This document shows, one piece after another, positions 8,361-16,665 of a stretch of 64,000 bases of DNA. The stretch's first letter is position 1. Every line of letters begins with the position of its first letter. Under the pieces are notes generated by a model. It searched no databases. It worked only from the letters and a program-made list of their open reading frames with translations, and had not been told where the DNA came from. The DNA is from Streptomyces sp. LHD-70 (GTDB lineage Bacteria > Actinomycetota > Actinomycetes > Streptomycetales > Streptomycetaceae). A program made the position numbers and the translations under genes. The stretch covers positions 248,001 to 312,000 of the forward strand of contig NZ_JAVIFW010000009.1 of assembly GCF_031157275.1 (NCBI RefSeq), given 5' to 3'.

Positions 8361-8455
8361 GGGGCTCAATCTGAGCCCCTCCGGCGTTTGAGGAGCGGGG
8401 TCCGGGGCGGAGCCCCGAAGCGCCGCAGGCTTTAGGGAAAGGGCGGGTAGGGGAC
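8361..8455. terminator. Terminator made of the dispersed repeat
   Basis: GGGGCTCA-ATC-TGAGCCCC (8361-8379) is a perfect 8-bp stem. It is followed by the CCCCTCCGGCGTTTGAGG block and a second stem (GGGGCGGAGCCCC, about 8404-8416). Same family as the element at 5205. Confidence 0.75.
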
Positions 8456-8497
8456 AAAACAGGCGCGACCCACCCCCACCGTGCTGTCCTGGAATCT

Positions 8498-10006
8498 ATG
8501 AGCTCCCCCGGAGACGACCCCGACCCCCGCCGCTGGTGGGCCCTCGTCGTCATCGCGCTCGCCCAGCTGATGGTGGTCCTCGACGCGACCATCGTGAACA
8601 TCGCCCTGCCGTCCGCCCAGCGCGACCTCGGCATGTCCGACGGCAACCGGCAGTGGGTGATCACCGCGTACACCCTGGCGTTCGGCGGCCTGCTGCTGCT
8701 CGGCGGGCGGATCGCCGACCTCGTCGGGCGGAAGCGGACGTTCATCATCGGCCTGGTCGGCTTCGCCGGGGCCTCCGCGCTCGGCGGCGCCGCGGGCGGG
8801 CCCGGCATGCTGTTCGGGGCCCGCGCCCTCCAGGGTGTCTTCGCCGCCGTCCTCGCCCCGTCCGCGCTGTCCCTGCTGACCACGACGTTCGCCGACCCGA
8901 AGGAGCGCGGCAAGGCCTTCGGGATCTACGGCGCGATGGCCGGCGGCGGCTCCGCGATCGGGCTGCTCGCGGGCGGCCTGCTCACCGAGTACCTGGACTG
9001 GCGCTGGTGCCTGTACGTCAACGTCCCCATCGCCCTCGTCGCCCTGCTCGGCGCCGCCGCCGTCCTGCACGACCACCGGCCGGGCGACACCGGCGCCCGG
9101 CTCGACGTACCGGGTGTGCTGCTCGGCTGCGGCGGGCTCGTCGCGCTCGTGTACGGGTTCAGCGAGGCGCAGCCGCGGGGCTGGACCGACCCCATGGTGC
9201 TCGGCCTGTTCGCCGGGGCGGTCGTGCTGCTCGCCGGGTTCGTGTGGTGGCAGACCCGGGCGCCGAGCCCGCTGCTGCCGCCGCACGTCGTCAAGGACCG
9301 CGACCGCGCCGGCTGTTTCCTGACCATGGCGTTCGCGACCATCGGGATGTTCGGCGTGTTCCTGTTCCTGACGTACTACATGCAGCTCGTCCTGGAGTAC
9401 TCGCCGGTCAAGACGGGCCTGGCGTTCCTGCCGATGACGGCCGCGATCATCACCGGCTCCACGCAGATCTCCGCCCGCCTCCTGCACCACGTGCCGCCGC
9501 GCCTCCTGATCGTCCCCGGCATGCTGCTCGCCGCACTCGGCCTGGTGCTGCTGACCGGCCTGACCGTCGAGGGCGCGTACCTCACCCACGTCCTGCCCGG
9601 CATGCTGCTCGCCGGGCTCGGCATGGGCCTGACGTTCATGCCGGTGTTCGCCACGGCCACCGCGGGCGTCGCGCCGCGGGACGCGGGGGTGACCTCGGCG
9701 ACCGTCAACACCTCGCAGCAGGTGGGCGGCTCCATCGGCACGGCACTCCTCAACACCCTCGCCACCACCTCCACCACCGCGTACGTCACGGCCCACCTGC
9801 GCGATCCGGCCGAGCGCGCCCGGATCACCGCCGAGGGTGTGGTGCACGGCTACACCGTGGCCATCTGGTGGGCCGTCGGGATCATGGTGCTCGGCGGGCT
9901 CGTGGCGGGCCTGATGGTGACGTCGCGGGCGCCCCGCCATCTCGTACCGCCCGCCGGGGAAGCGGCGGCCGAAAATGCCGATGCTCGTACGGCCTACGGG
10001 AACTAG
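8498..10006 (+). CDS. Drug-efflux MFS transporter (DHA2/EmrB-QacA, 14 helices)
   Basis: 502 residues with an even spread of hydrophobic segments consistent with 14 membrane helices. Motif A is present as GGRIADLVGRKR between helices 2 and 3, and the first helix carries LDATIVNIALP, typical of DHA2 drug:proton antiporters. Predicted to export hydrophobic or cationic compounds using the proton gradient. No adjacent regulator is on the same strand, and the Eis-like acetyltransferase begins 11 bp after the stop, so both may belong to one resistance operon. Confidence 0.9.
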   Translation: MSSPGDDPDPRRWWALVVIALAQLMVVLDATIVNIALPSAQRDLGMSDGNRQWVITAYTLAFGGLLLLGGRIADLVGRKRTFIIGLVGFAGASALGGAAGGPGMLFGARALQGVFAAVLAPSALSLLTTTFADPKERGKAFGIYGAMAGGGSAIGLLAGGLLTEYLDWRWCLYVNVPIALVALLGAAAVLHDHRPGDTGARLDVPGVLLGCGGLVALVYGFSEAQPRGWTDPMVLGLFAGAVVLLAGFVWWQTRAPSPLLPPHVVKDRDRAGCFLTMAFATIGMFGVFLFLTYYMQLVLEYSPVKTGLAFLPMTAAIITGSTQISARLLHHVPPRLLIVPGMLLAALGLVLLTGLTVEGAYLTHVLPGMLLAGLGMGLTFMPVFATATAGVAPRDAGVTSATVNTSQQVGGSIGTALLNTLATTSTTAYVTAHLRDPAERARITAEGVVHGYTVAIWWAVGIMVLGGLVAGLMVTSRAPRHLVPPAGEAAAENADARTAYGN

Positions 10007-10016
10007 TGTCCGGAAT

Positions 10017-11258
10017 ATGGTTAGCCGTCCCACCCCCTGCACCCCCGCCCTGAAGTTCCAGGAACTTCCGGAGAGCGAGCTCGACCGCGCCCTGGACCTG
10101 GCCTATCTCGCGTTCCACGAGAAGCCCGAGGCCGAGCTGCGCGCCCACCACAAGGAGCTGCTGCGCGGCTGCACCCGCGTCGGCGCGTACGACGGTGACG
10201 AGCTCGTCGGCATGGTCTCCGCGCTGCCCTTCACGCTGTCCGTGCCGGGCGGTGAACTCCCCTGCCCCGGCGTGACGTTCGCGTGTGTGGCGCCCACCCA
10301 CCGCAGGCGCGGCGCCCTGTCCGGGCTGCTCGCCGAGCTGTTCGCGCGCTGCGCCGCCCAGGACTGGCCGATCGCCGCGCTCTGGGCGTCGGAGGCCGTG
10401 ATCTACGGCCGGTTCGGCTTCGGCGAGGGCACCCGCGGCCTCACCCTGGAGATCGACTCGACCCGCCCGCTCGCCCTGCGCATCGCCCCCGACGACCGCC
10501 CGCTGCGCCTGCTCGCCCCGGCCGACGCCCCCGCCGCGCTCGCCGACTTCTACGACCGCGCCCGCGCCGACCGCCCCGGCCGGATCGCCCGCACGCGCGC
10601 GTGGTGGGCCGAGGAGTGGCTGGTGGAGAAGGACGAGGAGGACGAGTCGTTCTCACCGCCGCGGGTCGTCGCGCTCGGCGAACCGCTCGCCGGGTACGCG
10701 GTCTACCGCACGAAGCGGGACCACGACGCCCCCGGCCTGGTCCGCGTCGACGACCTGGAGGCGGAGTCCCCGGCCGCCGCCGCCACACTCTGGCAGTACC
10801 TGTCCTCCATCGACCTCACGGCCAAGGTCCGCGCGTGGGGCCGCCCCGTCGACGACCCGCTGCTCCTCTTCGCCGCCGACCGCGACCAGGTCCGCGTCAC
10901 CGCCGAGTTCCCGGCCCTGTGGCTCCGCCTCCTCGACGTCCGCACGGCGCTGCTCCGCAGGTCGTACGCGGCCCCGGTCGATGTCGTCCTGGACGTCCAC
11001 GACGCCCACCTGCCCGCCAACTCGGGCCCGCACCGCCTGAGTTGTTCCTCCGAGGGCGGCGTGACGTACGAGCCGACGCACGACCCGGCGGACCTGTCCC
11101 TCGCGGTCCGCGACCTGGCGGCGTGCTACCTCGGCGGTACGACCCCGACGTCCCTGGTCCAGGCGGGCCTGGCGACGGAGCATGCGCCGGGGGCGGCGGC
11201 ACGTTTGACTGCGGCCCTGCGCACGGACCGGGCACCGCACACGGTGGACGGGTTCTAG
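10017..11258 (+). CDS. Eis-like GNAT N-acetyltransferase
   Basis: 413 residues. An N-terminal GNAT domain has the acetyl-CoA loop THRRRGALSGL. A second degenerate GNAT region and a C-terminal sterol-carrier-like domain follow, the three-part layout of mycobacterial Eis (about 400 residues). Eis acetylates multiple amines of aminoglycosides and some peptides, and family members act as hexamers. The chain ends in a free carboxylate close to the usual C-terminus, which supplies the catalytic group in Eis. I chose the ATG at 10017 because the longer in-frame start lies inside the preceding MFS gene. Confidence 0.85.
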   Translation: MVSRPTPCTPALKFQELPESELDRALDLAYLAFHEKPEAELRAHHKELLRGCTRVGAYDGDELVGMVSALPFTLSVPGGELPCPGVTFACVAPTHRRRGALSGLLAELFARCAAQDWPIAALWASEAVIYGRFGFGEGTRGLTLEIDSTRPLALRIAPDDRPLRLLAPADAPAALADFYDRARADRPGRIARTRAWWAEEWLVEKDEEDESFSPPRVVALGEPLAGYAVYRTKRDHDAPGLVRVDDLEAESPAAAATLWQYLSSIDLTAKVRAWGRPVDDPLLLFAADRDQVRVTAEFPALWLRLLDVRTALLRRSYAAPVDVVLDVHDAHLPANSGPHRLSCSSEGGVTYEPTHDPADLSLAVRDLAACYLGGTTPTSLVQAGLATEHAPGAAARLTAALRTDRAPHTVDGF

Positions 11259-11261
11259 CGC

Positions 11262-11468
11262 TCAGACCCCACCCAGCCCGCCCTTTACGCCCGCGAGGAA
11301 GCACGAGAACGCGTCGACGCGGACGGTCAGGGCGGGGCCGGTGGGGTTCTTGGAGTCGCGCACGGGGACGGTGTGGTGAGTGGCGGCGAGGTTGGTGGCT
11401 ACCTCGACGCAGTCGCCGCCGTTGCTGCTGTACGAGGACTTTGCCCAGCGCGGGGCTTCGGTCGCCAT
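11262..11468 (-). CDS. DUF397 protein, second copy
   Basis: 68 residues with the DUF397 signature: WAKSSYSSNGGDCVEVA near the N-terminus and VPVRDSKNPTGPALTV in the middle. DUF397 proteins accompany XRE/DUF5753 regulators in Streptomyces, where related loci (whiJ, abaA-like) affect development. Its ATG directly abuts the stop codon of the preceding DUF397 gene, so it is the last gene of the three-gene operon. About two thirds identical to the upstream copy, hence a tandem duplication that has diverged. Confidence 0.88.
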   Translation of the reverse strand: MATEAPRWAKSSYSSNGGDCVEVATNLAATHHTVPVRDSKNPTGPALTVRVDAFSCFLAGVKGGLGGV

Positions 11469-11678
11469 TCAGATCCCGCCCAACTGCCCATGCTTGACGC
11501 CCGCGACAAAGGTGGCGAACGCGTCGGCGTGGACGGTCAGGGCGGGGCCGGTGGGGTTCTTGGAGTCGCGTACGGGGACGAGGCCGTGCGAGGGGATGAG
11601 GTTGGTGGCGACCTCGACGCACTGGCCGCCGTTGCTGCTGTACGAGGACTTGAACCAACGCGGGGATTCGGTCGTCAC
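11469..11678 (-). CDS. DUF397 protein, first copy
   Basis: 69 residues with WFKSSYSSNGGQCVEVA and VPVRDSKNPTGPALTV. The GTG start overlaps the stop of the XRE gene by four bases (GTGA), so translation is coupled. Proposed in the literature to act as the partner, possibly an antitoxin-like ligand, of the XRE/DUF5753 protein. The differences from the downstream copy cluster between the two conserved blocks and at the C-terminus (VKHGQLGGI versus VKGGLGGV). Confidence 0.88.
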   Translation of the reverse strand: MTTESPRWFKSSYSSNGGQCVEVATNLIPSHGLVPVRDSKNPTGPALTVHADAFATFVAGVKHGQLGGI

Positions 11679-12505
11679 GGGGTGTCCTTTCGAAACTGTT
11701 GGACCATGGCCGCAGATTCCGCTTGGGACAGGGCTTCGGCCTGCAGCTGATGGTAGGCCGTCAACAGGGGCTGAACGAACCGTATATCGCGCTCCAGACG
11801 CCCCTGCTGCGCAGACTCTGCGTACGAGATGTGAGACCGGTCAGGCAGCGCTACCAGCGTTACGGGCAGGTCGAAGGACCGACGCTCGCCGAGAGCGAAT
11901 GGAGCCACCTGGAAGACAGTGTTCGGCAGTGCGGCGAACTCACACAGGCGATCCAGTTGCGCAGCCATCACCTTGGAGCCACCGACCGGCCTCCGGACAC
12001 AGCTCTCATCCAGAACCGCGTGCACCAACGGAGCCGGGGTCCGGTCTATTGATGCCTGACGCCGCTCAAGGAGCGAGAGCCGTTCCTCCGCTTGCTGCTC
12101 CGTGATCGCTCCCCGCCGTACAGCGCCGTGTGCGATCGCGGCCGCATACTCCAAGGTCTGGAGCAGGCCAGGAATGATCCCCAGCTCGAACAGGCGGATC
12201 TCGACGGCCTGCGACTCATGTTTGACGAACTCCGGGAACCCCTCCAGCAGCGCGGAGCTGCGCACGGCCCGCCCCTGCCGTTCAAGCTGATCACCGGTCC
12301 CCAACGCCCTGTCAGCACTGTGCGAAAAACGCGTAGTTGGAGACCGTCGACCAGTTTCAATGGCCGAAATATGCGTCGCGGAGTACCCCATGCGCTCCGA
12401 TAAGTCGTCCTGCGTCCAGCCCCGCTCCTCCCTCAACGTGCGAAGACGCTGACCGAACCTCGCCTTCGGGGATTCCTCCGGGTCCAGCTCCTTGCGGTTC
12501 ACCAT
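11675..12505 (-). CDS. XRE-family regulator with DUF5753 domain
   Basis: 276 residues. The N-terminal helix-turn-helix spans about residues 17-70 (LRTLREERGWTQDDLSERMG, then THISAIETGRR). The remaining 200 residues are the DUF5753 (Scr1-like) domain, with IIPGLLQTLEYA and ESCVRRPVGG as recognisable blocks. Heads the operon with two DUF397 genes and is divergent from three small genes, whose promoter region contains two palindromes it could bind. WhiJ-type regulators of this class repress until a partner relieves them; whether that holds here is inference. Confidence 0.9.
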   Translation of the reverse strand: MVNRKELDPEESPKARFGQRLRTLREERGWTQDDLSERMGYSATHISAIETGRRSPTTRFSHSADRALGTGDQLERQGRAVRSSALLEGFPEFVKHESQAVEIRLFELGIIPGLLQTLEYAAAIAHGAVRRGAITEQQAEERLSLLERRQASIDRTPAPLVHAVLDESCVRRPVGGSKVMAAQLDRLCEFAALPNTVFQVAPFALGERRSFDLPVTLVALPDRSHISYAESAQQGRLERDIRFVQPLLTAYHQLQAEALSQAESAAMVQQFRKDTP

Positions 12506-12523
12506 CGCGAGCCCAACTCCCTG

Positions 12524-12593
12524 TGCAGAAACTGCAGGTTGAAGACAATCCGACCCTAGGCCACGCTGAAGCCTCTGGTAGTCGAATGACTAC
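12524..12593. promoter_or_regulatory. Two palindromes between the divergent XRE and small-gene operons
   Basis: TGCAG-AAA-CTGCA (12524-12536) and GTAGTC-GAAT-GACTAC (12578-12593) are both perfect inverted repeats. The second sits just before the ribosome site of the 12608 gene. Position makes them candidate operators for the XRE protein. Only symmetry and location support this. Confidence 0.45.
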
Positions 12594-12607
12594 AGAGAGG
12601 AGCAATT

Positions 12608-12841
12608 GTGTGCCCAGCCCACATGCCCACTCCCGCCATCGGAACCCTCCTCCTGGACCTCGTCCGCGATCAACTCGGCGAATTCCGAGGCGAGTTGGGA
12701 GCGCACTGGTTCCTGCGGCCCGCGCTCGGCGGGAGGGAGTGGGAGGTCGCTCCCGAGAACACCCGGGCCGCCACCCCCGAACAACGCCTACGTACCGCGA
12801 CCGCGCGGGCGAACGCCCGATCCCGAGGGGAGTTGCTGTGA
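12608..12841 (+). CDS. Small hypothetical protein, 77 aa (first of three)
   Basis: Begins at a GTG five bases after GAGAGGAG, which decides the start over the in-frame ATG five codons later. The chain (LLLDLVRDQLGEF, AHWFLRPALG, then an Arg/Ala-rich tail) is hydrophilic with no membrane segment and no family I recognise. It overlaps the next gene by four bases (GTGA). Divergent from the XRE/DUF397 operon, so probably its regulatory target or partner. Function unknown. Confidence 0.65.
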   Translation: MCPAHMPTPAIGTLLLDLVRDQLGEFRGELGAHWFLRPALGGREWEVAPENTRAATPEQRLRTATARANARSRGELL

Positions 12842-13059
12842 CCACCGAAGCACTCAAGGAGGCGGAGGAGGCCCGCGCAGAACTGGACGCGGCCCTCACC
12901 GCAGTCGGCATCGTCCTGCCGTCCCTCGACGTCGACCTGATCGCGCACACCGATCAACGACCGTTCGCCTTGGTCGAGTTGGGGCGCTGCAACATCACCA
13001 CGGCCAGGGCACTCGCCGCCGCCCTGCGTGCGGGGAGCGACCCATGCGCCGACTCTTAG
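12838..13059 (+). CDS. Small hypothetical protein, 73 aa (second of three)
   Basis: GTG start inside the GTGA overlap with the previous gene. The N-terminal helix (LKEAEEARAELDAALTAVGI) is followed by a compact segment with FALVELGRCNITTARALAAALR. Short proteins of this look accompany XRE/DUF397 loci in other streptomycetes, from general familiarity rather than a search. Its last 16 bases overlap the next reading frame, so the three small genes are tightly coupled. Confidence 0.65.
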   Translation: MTTEALKEAEEARAELDAALTAVGIVLPSLDVDLIAHTDQRPFALVELGRCNITTARALAAALRAGSDPCADS

Positions 13060-13361
13060 CCCGGGCCCGCTCCTGGGCGGCAGCCCTCCGGCGGCGGCCC
13101 GGCCGTCACAGCGCGAGACACCTCGCCGCACAGCGTGCCGCCCTACCCGAACCCGAACCCGTATCCCCCTGGTCCCGCCCCTGGACCTCGCCCTCGGCGG
13201 AGGACGTACGGGCGATCTTCCGGGACGAGTGGACCCTCTCCCTGCCCGCGCCGCAGCGCGAACGCGTGTGGGCCGCCGCCTTCGCCGAGCTGGGCGTGGA
13301 CTACGACCACCCCGCCGAACCGCTCGCCAGCCTCGTCACCCCCGTACGCGCCGCGGCCTGA
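13044..13361 (+). CDS. Hypothetical protein, 105 aa (third of three)
   Basis: ATG overlaps the end of the preceding gene by 16 bases. An Arg-rich N-terminal third (RRLLARARSWAAALRRRPG) and a Pro-rich linker lead to an acidic C-terminal domain (SAEDVRAIFRDEW, ELGVDYDHPAE). The basic face could bind nucleic acid or membrane, but nothing proves it. It ends 26 bp before the convergent acetyltransferase stop. Confidence 0.6.
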   Translation: MRRLLARARSWAAALRRRPGRHSARHLAAQRAALPEPEPVSPWSRPWTSPSAEDVRAIFRDEWTLSLPAPQRERVWAAAFAELGVDYDHPAEPLASLVTPVRAAA

Positions 13362-13386
13362 CCCCGCTGCCCGGGGAGGGGGTGGG

Positions 13387-13860
13387 CTACGACGCCCCCA
13401 ACCGCCCCAGCGCCTCGTCCGTAAGCCGGTACACCGACCACTCCGACTGCGGGCGCGCGCCGAGCGACTCGTAGAAGGCGATGCTCGGCTCGTTCCAGTC
13501 CAGGACCGCCCACTCCAGGCGCTGGTAGCCGCGGGACGTGCAGATGCGGGCCAGTTCCGCCATCAGCGCCTTGCCGTGGCCGCCGCCGCGGGCCTCGGGG
13601 CGTACGTAGAGGTCTTCCATGTAAATCCCGTGCACGCCGCGCCATGTCGAGAACGTGAGGAACCACAGCGTGAAGCCCACGGCCTCGCCGGACTCGTCCT
13701 CCGCGATGTGCGCGTACGCCGCCGGGTGGTCGCCGAAGAGGGCCGTGTGGAGTTGGGATTCGGTGGCGCGGACCTCGTGCAGGGCCTTCTCGTACTCGGC
13801 GAGTTCACGGATCATCGCGAGGATCGCGGGGACGTCTTCGGGGGTCGCTGTGCGGATCAT
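13387..13860 (-). CDS. GNAT N-acetyltransferase, diamine acetyltransferase-like
   Basis: 157 residues, a single GNAT domain. The acetyl-CoA loop is RPEARGGGHGKALM. Upstream strands EAVGFTLWFLTFSTWRG and MEDLYVRP and the C-terminal WNEPSIAFYESLGA match the spermidine/spermine (SSAT, thialysine) subgroup, which acetylates small amines. Convergent with the small-gene operon. Monocistronic or cotranscribed with the kinase gene at 13896, which lies upstream on the same strand with a 35-bp gap. Confidence 0.87.
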   Translation of the reverse strand: MIRTATPEDVPAILAMIRELAEYEKALHEVRATESQLHTALFGDHPAAYAHIAEDESGEAVGFTLWFLTFSTWRGVHGIYMEDLYVRPEARGGGHGKALMAELARICTSRGYQRLEWAVLDWNEPSIAFYESLGARPQSEWSVYRLTDEALGRLGAS

Positions 13861-13895
13861 GCGCGCAGGTTAACCGGGGCCCCGACCCGTGGGCG

Positions 13896-14822
13896 TCAGA
13901 GGTATTCCTCCCGCAGCAGCTCCGCGATCGCGAGCTGGTCCGCGTCCAGCGGGTCGTCGTCCTCCACGTTCCACAGCAGGTTCTGCAGGGCGCGGCCCAG
14001 GGTCCAGGACGCCGCTCGGGAGCGGTCCAGGGACAGGGTCTCCGTCAACAGGTCGAAGCGGTACAGGACTTCCGCCGCGTCGAAGCTGTCCGCGCTGTCG
14101 GCGAGCTCGTTGAACAGGGCCGGCATCAGGTCGAAGCCCGGGTCCCCGGCGAGCGGCTTGGGGTCGATGGCGAGCCAGGGTTCGCGGTCGGCGGCCAGGA
14201 CGTTGTCGAAGTGCAGGTCCCAGTGGAGGAGCCGGTCGCCGGGCTCGCCCACCACGTCCCGTACGGCGGACGCGCAGGCCAGGAGCGTCTGGCGGGCCGG
14301 GGCGTCGACCAGCGCGGAGCCCACCGCGTCGGGGACGTCGTCCAGCATGTCCCGCGCGATGTCCCCGAGGCGGCGCAGGCCGGGCGGGGCCTCGACGGCG
14401 GTGAGGCGGGCGAGCAGTCCGGCGAGGATGCGGGTGGCCTCGCGGGCGTCGCCCCGCTGGACCAGGGTGGACAAGTGCCGCTGTTCGTCGAGGCGTTCGA
14501 GGAGCAGCGTGCCGGTGGCCGGGTCGTGGTCGAGGAGGTGCACGACACCCGCGCCGTCCCACGCTCTGAGGCCGACCGGCTCGCCCTCGCTCTCCTCGTC
14601 GAGGAGTTGCAGCTTGAGGGCCGCGCGGCTGCCGTCGGCGCGCTGCACCGGCAGGACGAGGGAGGCCATCCCGTACATCGACGGGCCCGTGACGCGCAGC
14701 TGCCAGCGGTCCAGGAGGTCGGCGGCGCGCCGCGGCAGCGCCTCGATGAAGGCGCGGCCCGCCTCGCCGTTGTACTTGAGCTGGGTGCGGGTGAGTTCGG
14801 CCGGGATCCGGATGTCCGCCAT
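13896..14822 (-). CDS. Aminoglycoside/hydroxyurea-type kinase (APH(6) family)
   Basis: 308 residues with the fold of streptomycin 6-kinase and hydroxyurea phosphotransferase. Brenner's motif LLHWDLHFDN provides the catalytic Asp, and AIDPKPLAGDPGFD provides the magnesium site. The N-terminal lobe has ALKLQLLDEE for ATP binding. Streptomyces carry several such genes as self-protection or housekeeping kinases; the actual substrate is not evident. I took the ATG giving MADIRIPAEL. A longer start (MKGTIRIPRIG) is possible, but its GGGA ribosome site touches the codon. Confidence 0.82.
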   Translation of the reverse strand: MADIRIPAELTRTQLKYNGEAGRAFIEALPRRAADLLDRWQLRVTGPSMYGMASLVLPVQRADGSRAALKLQLLDEESEGEPVGLRAWDGAGVVHLLDHDPATGTLLLERLDEQRHLSTLVQRGDAREATRILAGLLARLTAVEAPPGLRRLGDIARDMLDDVPDAVGSALVDAPARQTLLACASAVRDVVGEPGDRLLHWDLHFDNVLAADREPWLAIDPKPLAGDPGFDLMPALFNELADSADSFDAAEVLYRFDLLTETLSLDRSRAASWTLGRALQNLLWNVEDDDPLDADQLAIAELLREEYL

Positions 14823-14927
14823 GTCGGTCACCGTGCCGATCCTAGGGATGCGGATCGTTCCCTTCATTCCCTTTTCGCCCTGCCGGTCCGGCTGCCGCCC
14901 CTTGACGCGTCCGGTACGTTCCCGGCC

Positions 14928-16349
14928 ATGAACGCGCCCCGCGCCCTCGACGGCCACACCCTCAACGGTCACATATCCCACTGGTTCCACGACCACGGCC
15001 TGCCCGCGGCCCGTGAGCCGCTCACCGGGGACGCCACCGCCGACGTCTGCGTCGTGGGCGGCGGCTACACCGGCCTGTGGACCGCGTACTACCTGAAGAA
15101 GGCCGTGCCCTTCCTGCGGATCACCGTCCTGGAGCAGAAGTTCTGCGGCTACGGCGCCTCCGGGCGCAACGGCGGCTGGCTCTACAACGGCATCGCGGGC
15201 CGCGACCGGTACGCCAAGCTGCACGGCAAGGACGCCGCCGCCCGGCTCCAGACGGCCATGAACGACACGGTCGCCGAGGTCGTCCGGGTGGCCGAGGAGG
15301 AGTCCATCGAGGCGGACGTCCACCGGGGCGGGGTTCTCGAAGTCGCTTACACACCGGCCCAGTTGACCCGTCTCCGTGCCTTCCACGAGGACGAGGTGGC
15401 GTACGGCGACCGGGAGCGGCTGCTGCTCGGCGCCCGCGAGACCGCCGAGCGGATCCGGGTCTCCGGTGCCGTCGGCTCCACCTGGACCCCGCACGGGGCG
15501 CGGCTGCACCCGGCGAAGCTGGTCACCGGGCTCGCGGCGGCCGTCGAGGCGCTCGGCGTCACGATCCACGAGTCGACGCCCGTCACCGAGATCAAGCCCA
15601 AGCACGCGGTCACGCCGTACGGCACGGTCCGCGCCCCCTACGTGCTGCGCTGCACGGAGGGTTTCACGGCCGCGCTCAAGGGGCTGCGGCGCGAGTGGCT
15701 GCCGATGAACTCCTCGATGGTCGTGACCGAGCCGATCCCCGCCGAACTGTGGAAGACCATCGGCTGGGAGGGCCGCGAGACCCTCGGCGACATGGCGCAC
15801 GCCTACATGTACGCGCAGCGCACCGCCGATGACCGGATCGCGCTCGGCGGCCGCGGCGTGCCGTACCGGTACGGCTCCCGCACCGACAACGACGGCCGTA
15901 CGCAGCCCGCGACGGTGGACGCGCTGCGGTCGCTCCTGGTCCGCTTCTTCCCGGCGTTGGCCCGCACCCGGATCGACCACGCCTGGTCGGGCGTCCTCGG
16001 CGTGCCCCGCGACTGGTGCGCCACGGTCACCCTGGACCGCTCCACGGGCCTCGGCTGGGCGGGCGGCTATGTCGGCTCGGGCGTCGCCACGGCCAACCTC
16101 GCGGCGCGCACGCTGCGCGACCTGGTCCGCCAGGACTCCGGCCAGGGCGCTTCTACCGAGCTCACGGAGCTTCCCTGGGTGAACCACAAGGTCCGCAAGT
16201 GGGAGCCGGAGCCATTGCGGTGGCTGGGGGTGCAGTCCCTGTACGCGGCGTATCGCACGGCGGACCGGCGGGAGGCGTCCCTCCCGACCACGTCCGCCGC
16301 GACGGACCGGCTGGCGGGCTGGGCGGACCGGGTCTCGGGCCGCGGCTGA
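14928..16349 (+). CDS. FAD-dependent amino-group oxidase (DAO / gamma-glutamylputrescine oxidase-like)
   Basis: 473 residues. The FAD motif GGGYTGLWTAYYL (residues 45-57) precedes CGYGASGRNGGW, which marks the GlpO/DAO family and the PuuB-like putrescine branch. The C-terminal WSGVLGVPRDW and GYVGSGVATANLAARTL complete the flavin and substrate sites. Would deaminate a secondary or primary amine with H2O2 production in the cytoplasm. Single gene, divergent from the APH-type kinase, terminated by a repeat-type hairpin. Confidence 0.85.
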   Translation: MNAPRALDGHTLNGHISHWFHDHGLPAAREPLTGDATADVCVVGGGYTGLWTAYYLKKAVPFLRITVLEQKFCGYGASGRNGGWLYNGIAGRDRYAKLHGKDAAARLQTAMNDTVAEVVRVAEEESIEADVHRGGVLEVAYTPAQLTRLRAFHEDEVAYGDRERLLLGARETAERIRVSGAVGSTWTPHGARLHPAKLVTGLAAAVEALGVTIHESTPVTEIKPKHAVTPYGTVRAPYVLRCTEGFTAALKGLRREWLPMNSSMVVTEPIPAELWKTIGWEGRETLGDMAHAYMYAQRTADDRIALGGRGVPYRYGSRTDNDGRTQPATVDALRSLLVRFFPALARTRIDHAWSGVLGVPRDWCATVTLDRSTGLGWAGGYVGSGVATANLAARTLRDLVRQDSGQGASTELTELPWVNHKVRKWEPEPLRWLGVQSLYAAYRTADRREASLPTTSAATDRLAGWADRVSGRG

Positions 16350-16665
16350 CTTTTCCCCTACCCGCCCCTTCCCGAAAGCCTGCGGCGCTTCGGGGGCTCC
16401 GCCCCCGGACCCCCGCTCCTCAATCGCCGGAGGGGCTGGTTCTTAAGGGGCGCGGGGAACTGCGCGACCAGCCACGACGGCGCGCAAGCCGAATGACGGC
16501 CCCGTCAGAGGAGCGGGGGCCTGGGGGCGCAGCCCCCGGAGCCGTCCGCCAGGACTTTCGGGAAGGGGCGGGGCGGGGCGGGGAGAAGAACCTCTGCCGA
16601 ACGACAGAGCCCCCCTCCCCCTGAAGGGGCACGGCGGCCCCCTCCCCGCCGCCGATACTGGAACG
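16350..16665. repeat. Composite terminator and dispersed repeats, no gene
   Basis: This 316-bp gap holds a stem (GGGGGCTCCGCCCCC, about 16398-16412), then the CTCAATCGCCGGAGGGG block in inverted orientation relative to 8372. Next come the GGGGCGCGGGGAACTGCGCG element familiar from many Streptomyces spacers and another stem (GGGGGCGCAGCCCCC, about 16523-16537). The promoter of the following kinase must lie in the last 80 bases; I see no clear hexamers. Confidence 0.75.

Noticed and set aside
13135..14931. Long plus-strand frame of nearly 600 codons opposite the acetyltransferase and kinase genes
   Set aside because: Both minus-strand genes have clear families and conserved motifs. The plus frame has Arg/Ser/Pro-rich composition typical of antisense reading in GC-rich DNA.
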